DNA of 15,765 nt from Ruminococcus sp. (GTDB lineage: Bacteria > Bacillota > Clostridia > Oscillospirales > Ruminococcaceae). Under the pieces are notes generated by a model, which had not been told where the DNA came from, made no database searches, and was given only the letters and a program-made list of their open reading frames with translations. The stretch spans positions 1-15,765 of the forward strand of contig JAIDNR010000263.1 in assembly GCA_029063695.1 (NCBI GenBank), read 5' to 3'. The position numbers were made by a program, and so were the translations under genes. This document shows, piece after piece, positions 1-8,478 of the stretch; the stretch's first letter is position 1; each line of letters opens with the position of its first letter.

Positions 1-44
1 CTTCGCCTTAGGCTCGTGGGCTCGGTGATGTGGATAAGAGTCAG
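1..44 (+). other. Residual Illumina Nextera adapter (P7/i7 side), not genomic
   Basis: Bases 3-10 read TCGCCTTA, the i7 index N701 in adapter-oligo orientation. Bases 11-44 match the Nextera Read 2 / Tn5 mosaic-end sequence at 30 of 34 positions, differing at the 2nd base and at three bases inside the 19-base mosaic end. The order index, then Read 2 primer site, then mosaic end, then insert is the library order, so genomic sequence should begin near base 45. The mismatches fit low-quality read ends collapsed into a consensus. An apparent 79-codon reading frame beginning at base 16 starts inside this artefact and is not a gene. The adapter sequence is recalled from general knowledge, not searched. 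Confidence 0.93.
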
Positions 45-121
45 CAATAAACTCAGGAATTTCCACACACGGAACGTAGAATTTTATATATCTACGGATA
101 GTAGAGTACGTATTTTCGATA

Positions 122-159
122 AAAAAATACTTCTGACAAAAGTATCAGAAGTATTTTTT
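122..159 (-). terminator. Intrinsic terminator after the kinase-like gene (bidirectional-capable)
   Basis: A perfect 15-bp inverted repeat (122-136 with 145-159, core ATACTTCTGA/TCAGAAGTAT) encloses an 8-base loop. Its outer part is A-rich on one side and T-rich on the other, so both strands give a hairpin ending in a U run. It lies 3 bases past the stop of the minus-strand gene ending at 163 and most likely ends that transcription unit. It could also stop transcription arriving from the left, but nothing is known of that side because the contig ends here. Confidence 0.9.
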
Positions 160-162
160 ATG

Positions 163-756
163 TTATTTGTCCATGCGAGCTTTTATATAGTCTTCAAGAA
201 AATCAATAGTTCTGTCAATTCCGAGACGGCTGCTGTTGACAGTCAAATCATATAATCTTGAATCGCCCCAGTGAAGTCCGACGTGATAGTTATGATAACG
301 CTTTCTTTTCTTGTCCTTTTTGGAAATAAAGTCCTCAGCTTCGGACTTATTCATTTCGTAGACTTCCATAACACGTCTGATTTTAGCGTCCATATCGCCA
401 ATAATAAAGAGTGATACAAGGCAGTCGAAGTCACGGAGCTTTGATTCCGCACATCTTCCGACAACAATAAATGATTCACCGCTTTCGGCTTTTTTTCGTA
501 TGAAATCAAACTGCATTTCAGCAATATTGTCCTCAATTGAGTTGCTGAAACCACGTACACGGCGGGAAGTAAGACGTGACTTTGGTGCTTCATCAAGTGC
601 TTCGATTTCAGCGTGAGTCATACCCGTCTTGTTGGCAATTTCTGTAATAAGATGACGGTCATAAATTGGAAGTTCAAATCTTTTTGCAAGTTCTTCGGCA
701 ATAACACGTCCGCCGCTTCCAAATTCACGTCCGACTGAAATAATAATCTGCGACAT
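163..756 (-). CDS. Cytidylate-kinase-like P-loop protein
   Basis: This is a 197-residue soluble protein with the N-terminal pattern IISVGREFGSGGRVIAEELA, typical of the cytidylate kinase-like family (Cytidylate_kin_2 type). The P-loop is atypical: GSGGR occurs where a classical Walker A has GKS/T, as is usual for this family. A second conserved stretch, SFIVVGRCAE, lies near residues 84-93. The true substrate is unknown; members are annotated as CMP/dCMP kinases by similarity only. The start at 756 is chosen because an AGGAGG (765-770) sits 8 bases upstream; the longer frame to 795 would overlap the upstream gene and has no better site. It follows the transporter gene by 19 bases and ends just before a strong hairpin, so the two form an operon. 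The family call is firm; the function is uncertain. Confidence 0.88.
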   Translation of the reverse strand: MSQIIISVGREFGSGGRVIAEELAKRFELPIYDRHLITEIANKTGMTHAEIEALDEAPKSRLTSRRVRGFSNSIEDNIAEMQFDFIRKKAESGESFIVVGRCAESKLRDFDCLVSLFIIGDMDAKIRRVMEVYEMNKSEAEDFISKKDKKRKRYHNYHVGLHWGDSRLYDLTVNSSRLGIDRTIDFLEDYIKARMDK

Positions 757-775
757 TCTGAATACCTCCTCTTGT

Positions 776-2131
776 TTATTGTAAATATCTTGCAAAGATA
801 TATACGGTTGATATTACAAGTACAATAACAGTTGCAGGTGCAAGCTTTGCACAGTATCTTCCCCAGCTTACAGGATAGCCGTTCTTTGCCGCAACCGATG
901 TACCCACAACATTTGCAGACGCTCCGATTGGTGTAGCACTTCCACCGATGTCTGTTCCGAGAGAGAGAGTCCATGCAAGTGTAGCAATCGGTACTCCTGT
1001 TGCATTCGCAAGGCTCTGTATAACGGGAACCATTGTTGCTGCAAACGGAATATTATCAACAAATGCACTCGCAATAGCTGATACCCAGAGAATAATTGCA
1101 ACCATTATGTACGCATTTCCGCCGCTTATATCGCCTATGAAATCAGCAATATATTTAAGAATGCCTGTTTCTTCAAGTCCGCCTACGACAATAAACAGAC
1201 CTATGAAAAAGAGTACAGTTTTATAGTCAACTTTTTTAATAAGTTCAAGTGCATTTTTCCCCGCAAAAATAAGAGTAATAACGGCAATGAACAAGCCGAT
1301 TGTCGCAACTGTGAGATGTGTTATTGAGTGAGTTACAAGCAGAATAACAGCAAGTCCGAAAATAACACTGCTTATGATGAAATCTTTCTTGTTTGTGATA
1401 GCAGTTGACGGTTTCGGGAGCTGTGACATATCAACGGATTCGCTGCTTGTGGGTGCAAGTTCTTTTTTAAACGCAAAATAGAAGAATACAATTGTGAATA
1501 TGAGGCAGATTCCTGCACATATGCCTGTATTTGTAAGGAAGTCAAAGAATGAGAATCCGAGAGATGTGCCGACGATAATATTTGGCGGGTCACCGCACAT
1601 TGTAGCCGAACCGCCGAGATTTGCACAGAAAATTTCTGAAAGAATCATTGGTATGGGATTGAAATGCAGTAGCTGTGCAAGTTCAATTGTTACTGCCGCA
1701 AGGAACATGATAACAGTGATACTGTCGATGAACATGGACAATACAGCCGCCATGAGCATGAATGTTATGAATACAGGAATAGTCCTGCACTTTACAAGGA
1801 ATGCGATTTTCATGCAGAGCCAGCGGAAAAATCCGGCTTTTGCCATGCCCTCAACCATAATCATCATACCGGCAATGAATACGATAGTTGCCCAGTTGAT
1901 TCCCTTGCTTTCGCTTTCAGTGACCTGATACCAGAACTCAGGCTTGATAAAGTCCCTGATAGCGATAGTCTGCCAGATTGCAGAACCGCTTCTCATACAT
2001 ATTCCGAAAACTATCAGCAGAGTAAGCAGTCCGCAGCCAAGCGTTACGATATGCCTTTCAATCTTATCCATTACAATCATAAGAAACATTGCAATGAATA
2101 TGATTATGGCAAAGATTTGTGCTGCCAACAT
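776..2131 (-). CDS. ArsB/NhaD-family (SLC13-like) inner-membrane transporter
   Basis: This is a 451-residue, very hydrophobic protein with roughly 10-12 membrane segments. It shows the two-fold internal repeat of the ion transporter superfamily. The first half has FIDSITVIMF (134-143) and GGSATMCGDPPN (173-184); the second half has FVDNIPFAATM (357-367) and GGSATPIGASANVVGTS (396-412). A charged loop near residues 222-250 separates the halves. Relatives move arsenite, Na+/H+ or dicarboxylates; the residues seen here do not settle the substrate, and no arsR or arsA-like gene lies beside it. The start has GGAGG (2141-2145) 9 bases upstream and follows a consensus promoter. It is cotranscribed with the kinase-like gene. 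The family call is confident; the substrate is not known. Confidence 0.88.
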   Translation of the reverse strand: MLAAQIFAIIIFIAMFLMIVMDKIERHIVTLGCGLLTLLIVFGICMRSGSAIWQTIAIRDFIKPEFWYQVTESESKGINWATIVFIAGMMIMVEGMAKAGFFRWLCMKIAFLVKCRTIPVFITFMLMAAVLSMFIDSITVIMFLAAVTIELAQLLHFNPIPMILSEIFCANLGGSATMCGDPPNIIVGTSLGFSFFDFLTNTGICAGICLIFTIVFFYFAFKKELAPTSSESVDMSQLPKPSTAITNKKDFIISSVIFGLAVILLVTHSITHLTVATIGLFIAVITLIFAGKNALELIKKVDYKTVLFFIGLFIVVGGLEETGILKYIADFIGDISGGNAYIMVAIILWVSAIASAFVDNIPFAATMVPVIQSLANATGVPIATLAWTLSLGTDIGGSATPIGASANVVGTSVAAKNGYPVSWGRYCAKLAPATVIVLVISTVYIFARYLQ

Positions 2132-2177
2132 ATAGATATACCTCCATATATAAAATAAATTTAATCACCAATTGACA

Positions 2178-2206
2178 ATTATAGCACATTCCGACAAATT
2201 TTTCAA
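2178..2206 (-). promoter_or_regulatory. Sigma-A-type promoter of the transporter/kinase operon
   Basis: On the minus strand, TTGAAA (2206-2201) and TATAAT (2183-2178) are separated by 17 bases. A TG one base before the -10 makes it an extended -10 element. Transcription would start near 2171, about 40 bases before the transporter start codon. It lies downstream of the glnN end hairpin, so this operon is a separate unit from the nitrogen genes. Confidence 0.82.
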
Positions 2207-2367
2207 GAATATTTTTTGCATTTTTTATTTTTGGTGAATCTTATTAATTATGTTTGAACTTATATTTAAAAAATCAGCATATTTATCCAAGTCCATAATA
2301 CATAACAATACCCTCCCTGAACTGAAATCAGGAAGGGTATCTATGGGGAGAAAAGTAGATGTCTTAA
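2207..2367. other. AT-rich intergenic region
   Basis: Between the glnN stop and the transporter promoter there is only AT-rich sequence and the glnN end hairpin at 2308-2340. No reading frame with a ribosome binding site was seen on either strand. Confidence 0.6.
2308..2340 (-). terminator. Probable terminator of the glnN transcript
   Basis: A 13-bp inverted repeat with one mismatch (2308-2320 and 2328-2340, core CCCTCCCTGA/TCAGGAAGGG) with a 7-base loop lies 28 bases after the glnN stop. The U-tract that follows on the minus strand is interrupted (TGTTATGTATTATG), so termination may be inefficient or the hairpin may mainly protect the 3' end. Confidence 0.6.
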
Positions 2368-4407
2368 TTATTTTACGCCGAAAAGAAGCTTGTCGTATGT
2401 CGGGAAAGGCCAGTATTCTTCGGCAGTAACCGTTTCAGCCTTATCAGCCGCATCACGGAGTGTGTCCATTTTCGGAAGAATGCTGTCACGGACAAATTCA
2501 GATGCCTTGATAACATTGTCAATTTTTCTGAGTTCCGCAACTGCACCTTCAAGAGCCGATGCAGCTTCGTCCATTTCGTCTGTAAGGTCGGAAAGAGTTG
2601 TTATAAGTCTCTTTTCGTATTTGCAGGCTACTGAAACAACACCTGTCTTTGCGGCTACAGCGGAAGCAGTATCAGCAGTGAATCTTGTAACGGCAGGGAT
2701 AATTTCCTTGCGTGCCATGTCAATCATTGTAAGAGCTTCGATGTTTACAGCCTTTACATAGTTGTCAAGCATGATGTCACAGCGTGAATAGATTTCAGCT
2801 TCCGTGAAAATGCCGTGAGATGTAAGCATATCAACATTCTTTTTATCGCAGATTTTTGGCATTGCGTCTGCTGTTGTCTTAAGATTGAGCAGACCACGCT
2901 TTTCAGCTTCTGCAATCCATGCATCATCATATCCGTTGCCGTTGAAAATGATTCTCTTATGCTCTTTGATAGTACGGCGGATAAGTTCATGGAGTGCGGT
3001 ATTGAAATCATCAGCTTTTTCAAGTTCGTCTGCGAACTGTTTAAGTACTTCTGCAACAGCAGCGTTAAGATGAATATTTGCACAGGAAATGCTGTTTGAT
3101 GAACCGAGCATACGGAACTCGAATTTATTGCCTGTGAATGCAAAAGGTGAAGTTCTGTTTCTGTCTGTTGTATCTTTTCTGAACTTCGGAAGTACGTCAA
3201 CGCCGAGCTGCATTCTCTCTTTCTTTGTACCGCCATAAGGTGTATCGCTTTCGATTGCATCAAGTACGGAAGTGAGTTCGTCGCCGAGGAAGATTGAAAT
3301 TACGGCAGGAGGAGCTTCGTTTGCACCGAGTCTGTGGTCATTTCCTGCTGTTGCAACGGAAAGACGGAGCAAATCCTGATAATCGTCAACAGCCTTGATT
3401 ACTGCCGCAAGGAAAAGTAAGAACTGTGCATTTTCGTGCGGAGTTTCTCCGGGTGAAAGAAGATTTACGCCTGTATCGGTTGAGATAGACCAGTTGTTAT
3501 GCTTGCCTGAGCCGTTTACTCCTGCAAAAGGCTTCTCATGGAGCAGGCATACAAGACCATGTTTCTTTGCAATTTTCTGCATTACTTCCATAGTAAGCTG
3601 ATTGTGGTCTGCGGCGATATTTGTTGTAGTATAGATTGGTGCAAGTTCATGCTGTGCGGGAGCAACTTCGTTATGCTTTGTCTTTGCAAGGATTCCGAGC
3701 TTCCAGAGTTCCTTGTCGAGGTCTGCCATGTACTCAGATACTTTCTGCTTGATTGAGCCGAAATAGTGGTCTTCGAGTTCCTGACCTTTAGGCGGCATTG
3801 CACCGAAAAGTGTACGTCCGCTCATGATTAAGTCTTTTCTCTGTGCGTAGAGTTCAGCAGGTACAAGGAAATATTCCTGCTCAGGACCAACGGAAGTCTT
3901 TACGACTGTAACGGAATCGTTGCCGAAAAGTTTTAAAATACGGAGTGCCTGTTTGTTGATAGCGTCCATTGAACGGAGCAGAGGTACTTTCTTGTCAAGT
4001 GCTTCGCCTGTATATGAACAGAAAGCAGTCGGGATATAAAGTGTGCCGTCCTTGATGAAAGCATATGAAGTCGGGTCCCATGCCGTATAGCCACGAGCCT
4101 CGAATGTTGCACGAAGTCCGCCTGACGGGAAAGAAGAAGCGTCGGGTTCGCCCTTTACAAGTTCCTTGCCCGAAAATTCCATGATAACACGTCCGTCGGG
4201 TGAAGGAGTGATAAAACTGTCATGCTTTTCTGCTGTAAGACCTGTAAGAGGCTGAAACCAGTGTGTATAATGTGTTGCACCGAGTTCAATTGCCCAGTCT
4301 TTCATTGCAGATGCAACGGAATCCGCAACTGTTGAATCAAGCGGAGTACCTTTGTCTATAGTCTCTTTAAGACTTTTGTAAACCTTTTCGGGCAGACGAG
4401 CTTTCAT
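2368..4407 (-). CDS. glnN: Glutamine synthetase type III (GSIII)
   Basis: It makes glutamine from glutamate, ammonium and ATP in the cytoplasm. The 679 residues from this Met carry GSIII landmarks: [13 protein letters not shown] (44-56) and TAEKHDSFI (58-66) of the GSIII N-terminal domain, [20 protein letters not shown] (91-110), GPEQEYFL (174-181) with metal-ligand glutamates, [10 protein letters not shown] (245-254) and [11 protein letters not shown] (297-307). GSIII proteins are usually near 700 residues. Sequence just upstream continues the family homology ([10 protein letters not shown]) from a better start at 4458, but an in-frame TGA at 4431-4429 interrupts it; see the separate entry. 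The Met used here has no ribosome binding site of its own. The gene follows pyrG by 22 bases from the upstream start, suggesting cotranscription. The body of the gene is otherwise intact. Identity is very sure; the N-terminus is not. Confidence 0.93.
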   Translation of the reverse strand: MKARLPEKVYKSLKETIDKGTPLDSTVADSVASAMKDWAIELGATHYTHWFQPLTGLTAEKHDSFITPSPDGRVIMEFSGKELVKGEPDASSFPSGGLRATFEARGYTAWDPTSYAFIKDGTLYIPTAFCSYTGEALDKKVPLLRSMDAINKQALRILKLFGNDSVTVVKTSVGPEQEYFLVPAELYAQRKDLIMSGRTLFGAMPPKGQELEDHYFGSIKQKVSEYMADLDKELWKLGILAKTKHNEVAPAQHELAPIYTTTNIAADHNQLTMEVMQKIAKKHGLVCLLHEKPFAGVNGSGKHNNWSISTDTGVNLLSPGETPHENAQFLLFLAAVIKAVDDYQDLLRLSVATAGNDHRLGANEAPPAVISIFLGDELTSVLDAIESDTPYGGTKKERMQLGVDVLPKFRKDTTDRNRTSPFAFTGNKFEFRMLGSSNSISCANIHLNAAVAEVLKQFADELEKADDFNTALHELIRRTIKEHKRIIFNGNGYDDAWIAEAEKRGLLNLKTTADAMPKICDKKNVDMLTSHGIFTEAEIYSRCDIMLDNYVKAVNIEALTMIDMARKEIIPAVTRFTADTASAVAAKTGVVSVACKYEKRLITTLSDLTDEMDEAASALEGAVAELRKIDNVIKASEFVRDSILPKMDTLRDAADKAETVTAEEYWPFPTYDKLLFGVK

Positions 4408-4473
4408 AACTCTGTCGTCGAATACCCTTCAACCGAAATACTCTGGAACCTTTTCCATAATAAATTTCTCCTC
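4408..4473 (-). other. glnN: Interrupted N-terminal extension of glnN with in-frame TGA
   Basis: On the minus strand, GAGGAG (4473-4468) is followed after 9 bases by ATG (4458-4456). Reading on gives MEKVPEYFG, then TGA (4431-4429), then RVFDDRVM in the same frame as the main glnN product. GSIII proteins typically begin with a stretch resembling 'xxFGSxVFxDxVMxxRLP', so the TGA sits where a serine codon (for example TCA) is expected and one base change would restore a 696-residue protein. Either this is a consensus error, a real nonsense change with reinitiation at 4407 (21 bases after the stop), or, least likely, readthrough. Confidence 0.85.
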
Positions 4474-4480
4474 ACATATT

Positions 4481-6176
<1,696 letters not shown>

Positions 6177-6187
6177 AAATACTTTGA

Positions 6188-8020
6188 TTATTTGTGGGCT
6201 GCTCCCATAAGCACCTTGTTTTCTTCTGGTGAATCCTGCAAAGCATCATAGCCTTCTTCACCTGTACGGATTTTGATAACATTCTCAATATCATAGATAA
6301 ACAGTTTACCATCGCCATAGTTGCCTGTATAGAGTGCTGCCCTTGCGGAATCGATAACTCTGTCAACGGGAACGGCACAGATTGCAATTTCTGCCTTGAT
6401 TTTCGGAAGCAGATTCATTTCGATTTCAGTACCACGATAGTATTTTTTCTGTCCTTTCTGCATACCACAGCCAAGAACGTTAGTTACTGTGATACCTGTG
6501 ATATGAATTGCTTCCATAGCCTGAATGAAGTCCTGAAGTTTCTGCTGTTTGAATATTGCAACAACTTTTGTCATCTTAGGTTGACCGTCGATTGACGGAG
6601 CAGAGTAATTCTTTACTTCAACAGCTTCATTGACAGGTACGGACGGAACTTTCACAACACTCTTTGCATCGTCCTTTGTATAGCCATGCATTGAAATGTC
6701 GCCCATTGACGGAGCAAAGTCCGCATAAGAACTGATAAGACCGTGTTCCGTAACGTCCAAACCAAGAATTTCTTCCTGTTCCGATGCACGGAGACCGATT
6801 GTGTGCTTGATTACCTGAAATACAATTATCATTGTTACTGTTGTCCATGCAGCTACTGAAACAATGCCAAGGCACTGTTTGCCGAGAAGTTCAAATCCGC
6901 CGCCGTAGAATAAGCCGTTTCCTGCAATACCGCTTGCACCGCCGTTCTGTGCGATTGCAAATCCGGGTGCTTTGTCTGTTGCAAAAAGTCCGACTGCAAT
7001 TGTTCCCCACAGACCGTTCATCATGTGGACTGCAACTGCACCTACAGGGTCATCAACGTGAAGTACATAATCAAGGAACCATACACCGAAGCATACAAGC
7101 AGTCCTGAAACAATGCCTACCATGATTGCACCGAATGCGTCCATTACGTCACAGCCTGCTGTGATTCCGACAAGTCCCGCAAGCGATGCGTTAAGGCACA
7201 TTGATACATCGGGTTTGCCATATTTAAGCCATGTAAATACCATGCAGGTTACTGTTGCGATTGCAGGTGCGATTGTTGTTGTAAGGAAGATAGAACCGAG
7301 CATTTCAACTGACTGTGAAGCAGCAGGGTTGAATCCATACCAGCCAAACCACAGAATAAATACGCCCAATGCACCTATTGTAAGGTTATGTCCCGGAATA
7401 GCATTGACTTTTATATTGCCTTCCTTGTCTTTGGTAAATTTGCCGATACGGGGTCCGAGTATTGTTGCTCCGACAAGTGCTGAAATACCACCTACCATGT
7501 GGATTGCACATGAACCTGATATATCGTGGAAACCAAGCTGATAGAGCCAGCCGTCCGAGTTCCAAATCCAGTGTGCCTCAATCGGATAAACCAATGCACT
7601 GATTATTCCTGAATAGATACAGTATGAAATGAATTTTGTTCTTTCTGCCATAGCACCTGATACAATTGTTGCGGTTGTTGCACAGAATACCAGATTGAAT
7701 ACAAAATTTGAAAAGTCGAAATTGTCATATGATGTGAATATGTCGAATCCGGGTTTTCCGATAAGTCCCATAAAGTCCTCACCGAGAAGAAGTCCGAAGC
7801 CGATAAGTATGAACATTACTGTACCGATACAGAAGTCCATAAGATTTTTCATAATAATGTTGCCTGCGTTCTTTGCACGGGTGAAACCTGTTTCAACCAT
7901 TGCAAATCCTGCCTGCATGAAGAATACGAGTGAAACTGCTATCAGAAACCATACTCCGAAAACTTTATCGCCGACAGCACTTTCTATAACGTCCATGAGT
8001 TCCTGTGTTATTTCTGTCAT
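6188..8020 (-). CDS. amt: Ammonium transporter fused to a C-terminal PII signalling domain
   Basis: This 610-residue membrane protein combines an Amt channel (about 20-410), a polar linker (about 411-482) and a complete PII domain (about 483-594). Amt features include FFMQAGFAMVETGFTR (33-48), HDISGSCAIHMVGG with Asp166 and pore His174, and AVHMMNGLWGT with pore His332. The PII part begins MTKVVAIF and has the T-loop GCGMQKGQKKYYRGTE (517-532, Tyr528 at the place of the modified tyrosine of GlnB/GlnK), the B-loop TGNYGDGKLFIYDIE (565-579) and IKIRTGEEG (582-590). A 16-residue tail follows. No ribosome binding site precedes the PII methionine, so it is a true fusion. Free PII proteins normally plug Amt pores when nitrogen is plentiful; here the regulator would be tethered. 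The start has AGAGGT (8033-8028) 7 bases upstream. It is preceded by a promoter and a structured leader. Confidence 0.95.
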   Translation of the reverse strand: MTEITQELMDVIESAVGDKVFGVWFLIAVSLVFFMQAGFAMVETGFTRAKNAGNIIMKNLMDFCIGTVMFILIGFGLLLGEDFMGLIGKPGFDIFTSYDNFDFSNFVFNLVFCATTATIVSGAMAERTKFISYCIYSGIISALVYPIEAHWIWNSDGWLYQLGFHDISGSCAIHMVGGISALVGATILGPRIGKFTKDKEGNIKVNAIPGHNLTIGALGVFILWFGWYGFNPAASQSVEMLGSIFLTTTIAPAIATVTCMVFTWLKYGKPDVSMCLNASLAGLVGITAGCDVMDAFGAIMVGIVSGLLVCFGVWFLDYVLHVDDPVGAVAVHMMNGLWGTIAVGLFATDKAPGFAIAQNGGASGIAGNGLFYGGGFELLGKQCLGIVSVAAWTTVTMIIVFQVIKHTIGLRASEQEEILGLDVTEHGLISSYADFAPSMGDISMHGYTKDDAKSVVKVPSVPVNEAVEVKNYSAPSIDGQPKMTKVVAIFKQQKLQDFIQAMEAIHITGITVTNVLGCGMQKGQKKYYRGTEIEMNLLPKIKAEIAICAVPVDRVIDSARAALYTGNYGDGKLFIYDIENVIKIRTGEEGYDALQDSPEENKVLMGAAHK

Positions 8021-8045
8021 GATAAATACCTCTCTTTCTTACAGC

Positions 8046-8107
8046 AAATACAAAAGGGTATATGATGTCCCGAAAACGTTCGGAAAATCATACACCCCAT
8101 TGTGTAT
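8046..8107 (-). promoter_or_regulatory. Second leader switch of amt: AAUGGG hexaloop hairpin overlapping a terminator
   Basis: On the minus strand, AUACAC-[AAUGGG]-GUGUAU (8107-8090) forms a 6-bp stem with a hexaloop that has A at position 1 and G at position 4. Its loop G residues and 3' arm also form the 5' arm of a longer alternative hairpin: 8098-8087 pairs with 8066-8055, continuing after one U-C mismatch into 8085-8079 with 8074-8068, and is followed by UUUUGUAUUU (8055-8046). The two folds are mutually exclusive, giving an antiterminator/terminator pair about 15 bases before the ribosome binding site. Confidence 0.72.
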
Positions 8108-8121
8108 AGATTTAAGTACTT

Positions 8122-8176
8122 AAAATAAAAAAGAGGGAACTACAGAATATCCATGTATTCCGCAGCCCCCTTGCTG
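8122..8176 (-). promoter_or_regulatory. First leader switch of amt: AAGGGG hexaloop hairpin overlapping a strong terminator
   Basis: On the minus strand, CAGC-[AAGGGG]-GCUG (8176-8163) forms a short stem with a hexaloop (A at 1, G at 4) about 5 bases from the predicted transcription start. Its loop G residues and 3' arm are also the base of an uninterrupted 16-bp hairpin (8171-8156 with 8149-8134, including G-U pairs) with loop CAUGGA, followed by CUUUUUUAUUUU. Only one can form. This matches the known ANTAR-antiterminator layout; the upper part of the terminator (loop CAUGGA) could be the partner hairpin, though its first loop base is C rather than A. Confidence 0.78.
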
Positions 8177-8187
8177 TTTACAATGTT

Positions 8188-8216
8188 ATTATATACCCTC
8201 TGAAACGATTTGTCAA
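8188..8216 (-). promoter_or_regulatory. Consensus promoter of the amt transcript
   Basis: On the minus strand, TTGACA (8216-8211) and TATAAT (8193-8188) are separated by exactly 17 bases, a perfect sigma-A/sigma-70 match. Transcription would start near 8181, giving a leader of about 160 bases that holds two hairpin switches. A promoter this strong with terminators directly behind it suggests control by attenuation rather than initiation. Confidence 0.9.
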
Positions 8217-8304
8217 CCCTTTTTTATCACTTTTTACGTTTTGAATAGTTTTGGCTGATAAGTTTATAACATTCGGTTAAAATCGACAAAATTAAAATAA
8301 CCGC

Positions 8305-8333
8305 TTGACAATTCGGTAATAATATGATAGAAT
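8305..8333 (+). promoter_or_regulatory. Promoter of the gltBD operon
   Basis: TTGACA (8305-8310) and TAGAAT (8328-8333) are separated by 17 bases, with TG one base before the -10 (extended -10). The start of transcription would be near 8339-8340, which places the first leader hairpin at the very 5' end of the RNA. It faces away from the amt promoter; the two starts are about 160 bases apart. The stretch between them (8217-8304) is AT-rich and shows no clear operator. Confidence 0.87.
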
Positions 8334-8339
8334 AACATA

Positions 8340-8395
8340 GAACAAGGACGTTCACGACAGGCTTATTGTCTGCTGAGGACGTTCTTTATTTTTTT
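8340..8395 (+). promoter_or_regulatory. gltB leader switch: AAGGAC hexaloop hairpin overlapping a terminator
   Basis: GAAC-[AAGGAC]-GUUC (8340-8353) makes a 4-bp stem with a hexaloop carrying A at position 1 and G at 4. The octamer GGACGUUC (8346-8353) recurs at 8377-8384 and is self-complementary when G-U pairs are allowed, so the two copies pair to form the base of a terminator. Its upper stem is CAGGC/GUCUG (8358-8362, 8368-8372), and UUUAUUUUUUU (8385-8395) follows. The short hairpin and terminator exclude each other, exactly as in the first switch of the divergent amt leader. Confidence 0.75.
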
Positions 8396-8408
8396 GCTTA
8401 TATATACA

Positions 8409-8428
8409 GTTCAGCAATGGGGCTGAAT
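8409..8428 (+). promoter_or_regulatory. Second gltB leader hairpin with AAUGGG hexaloop
   Basis: UUCAGC-[AAUGGG]-GCUGAA (8410-8427, plus a G-U closing pair) forms a stable hairpin whose loop is identical to that of the second amt leader hairpin. Unlike the amt case, no complementary 3' arm or U-tract follows, so it is not part of a terminator here. It could be the second half of a two-hairpin protein-binding site together with 8340-8353. It lies right before GGGGAG (8429-8434) and ATG 8445. Confidence 0.68.
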
Positions 8429-8478
8429 GGGGAGAATATATAACATGAAAATAAATAAAAACGAGAGGTGTGACCATA

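Noticed and set aside
16..255. 79-codon open frame on the plus strand at the left edge
   Set aside because: It begins inside adapter sequence, crosses the terminator hairpin and runs antisense to the end of the kinase-like gene; there is no ribosome binding site.
2132..2160. Possible A..G.. hexaloop around the transporter ribosome binding site
   Set aside because: The stem would be only A-U and G-U pairs and no terminator overlaps it; it is most likely just the GGAGG site in AT-rich sequence.
4380..4431. Selenocysteine or other recoding at the glnN TGA
   Set aside because: No convincing SECIS-like hairpin was seen just after the TGA, the expected residue is serine rather than cysteine, and TGA is used as a normal stop in the window (for example at the end of gltB).
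8340..8384. Repeated GGACGTTC octamer as a DNA operator repeat
   Set aside because: Both copies lie downstream of the transcription start, pair with each other in the RNA and are followed by a U run, so an RNA terminator explains them better.
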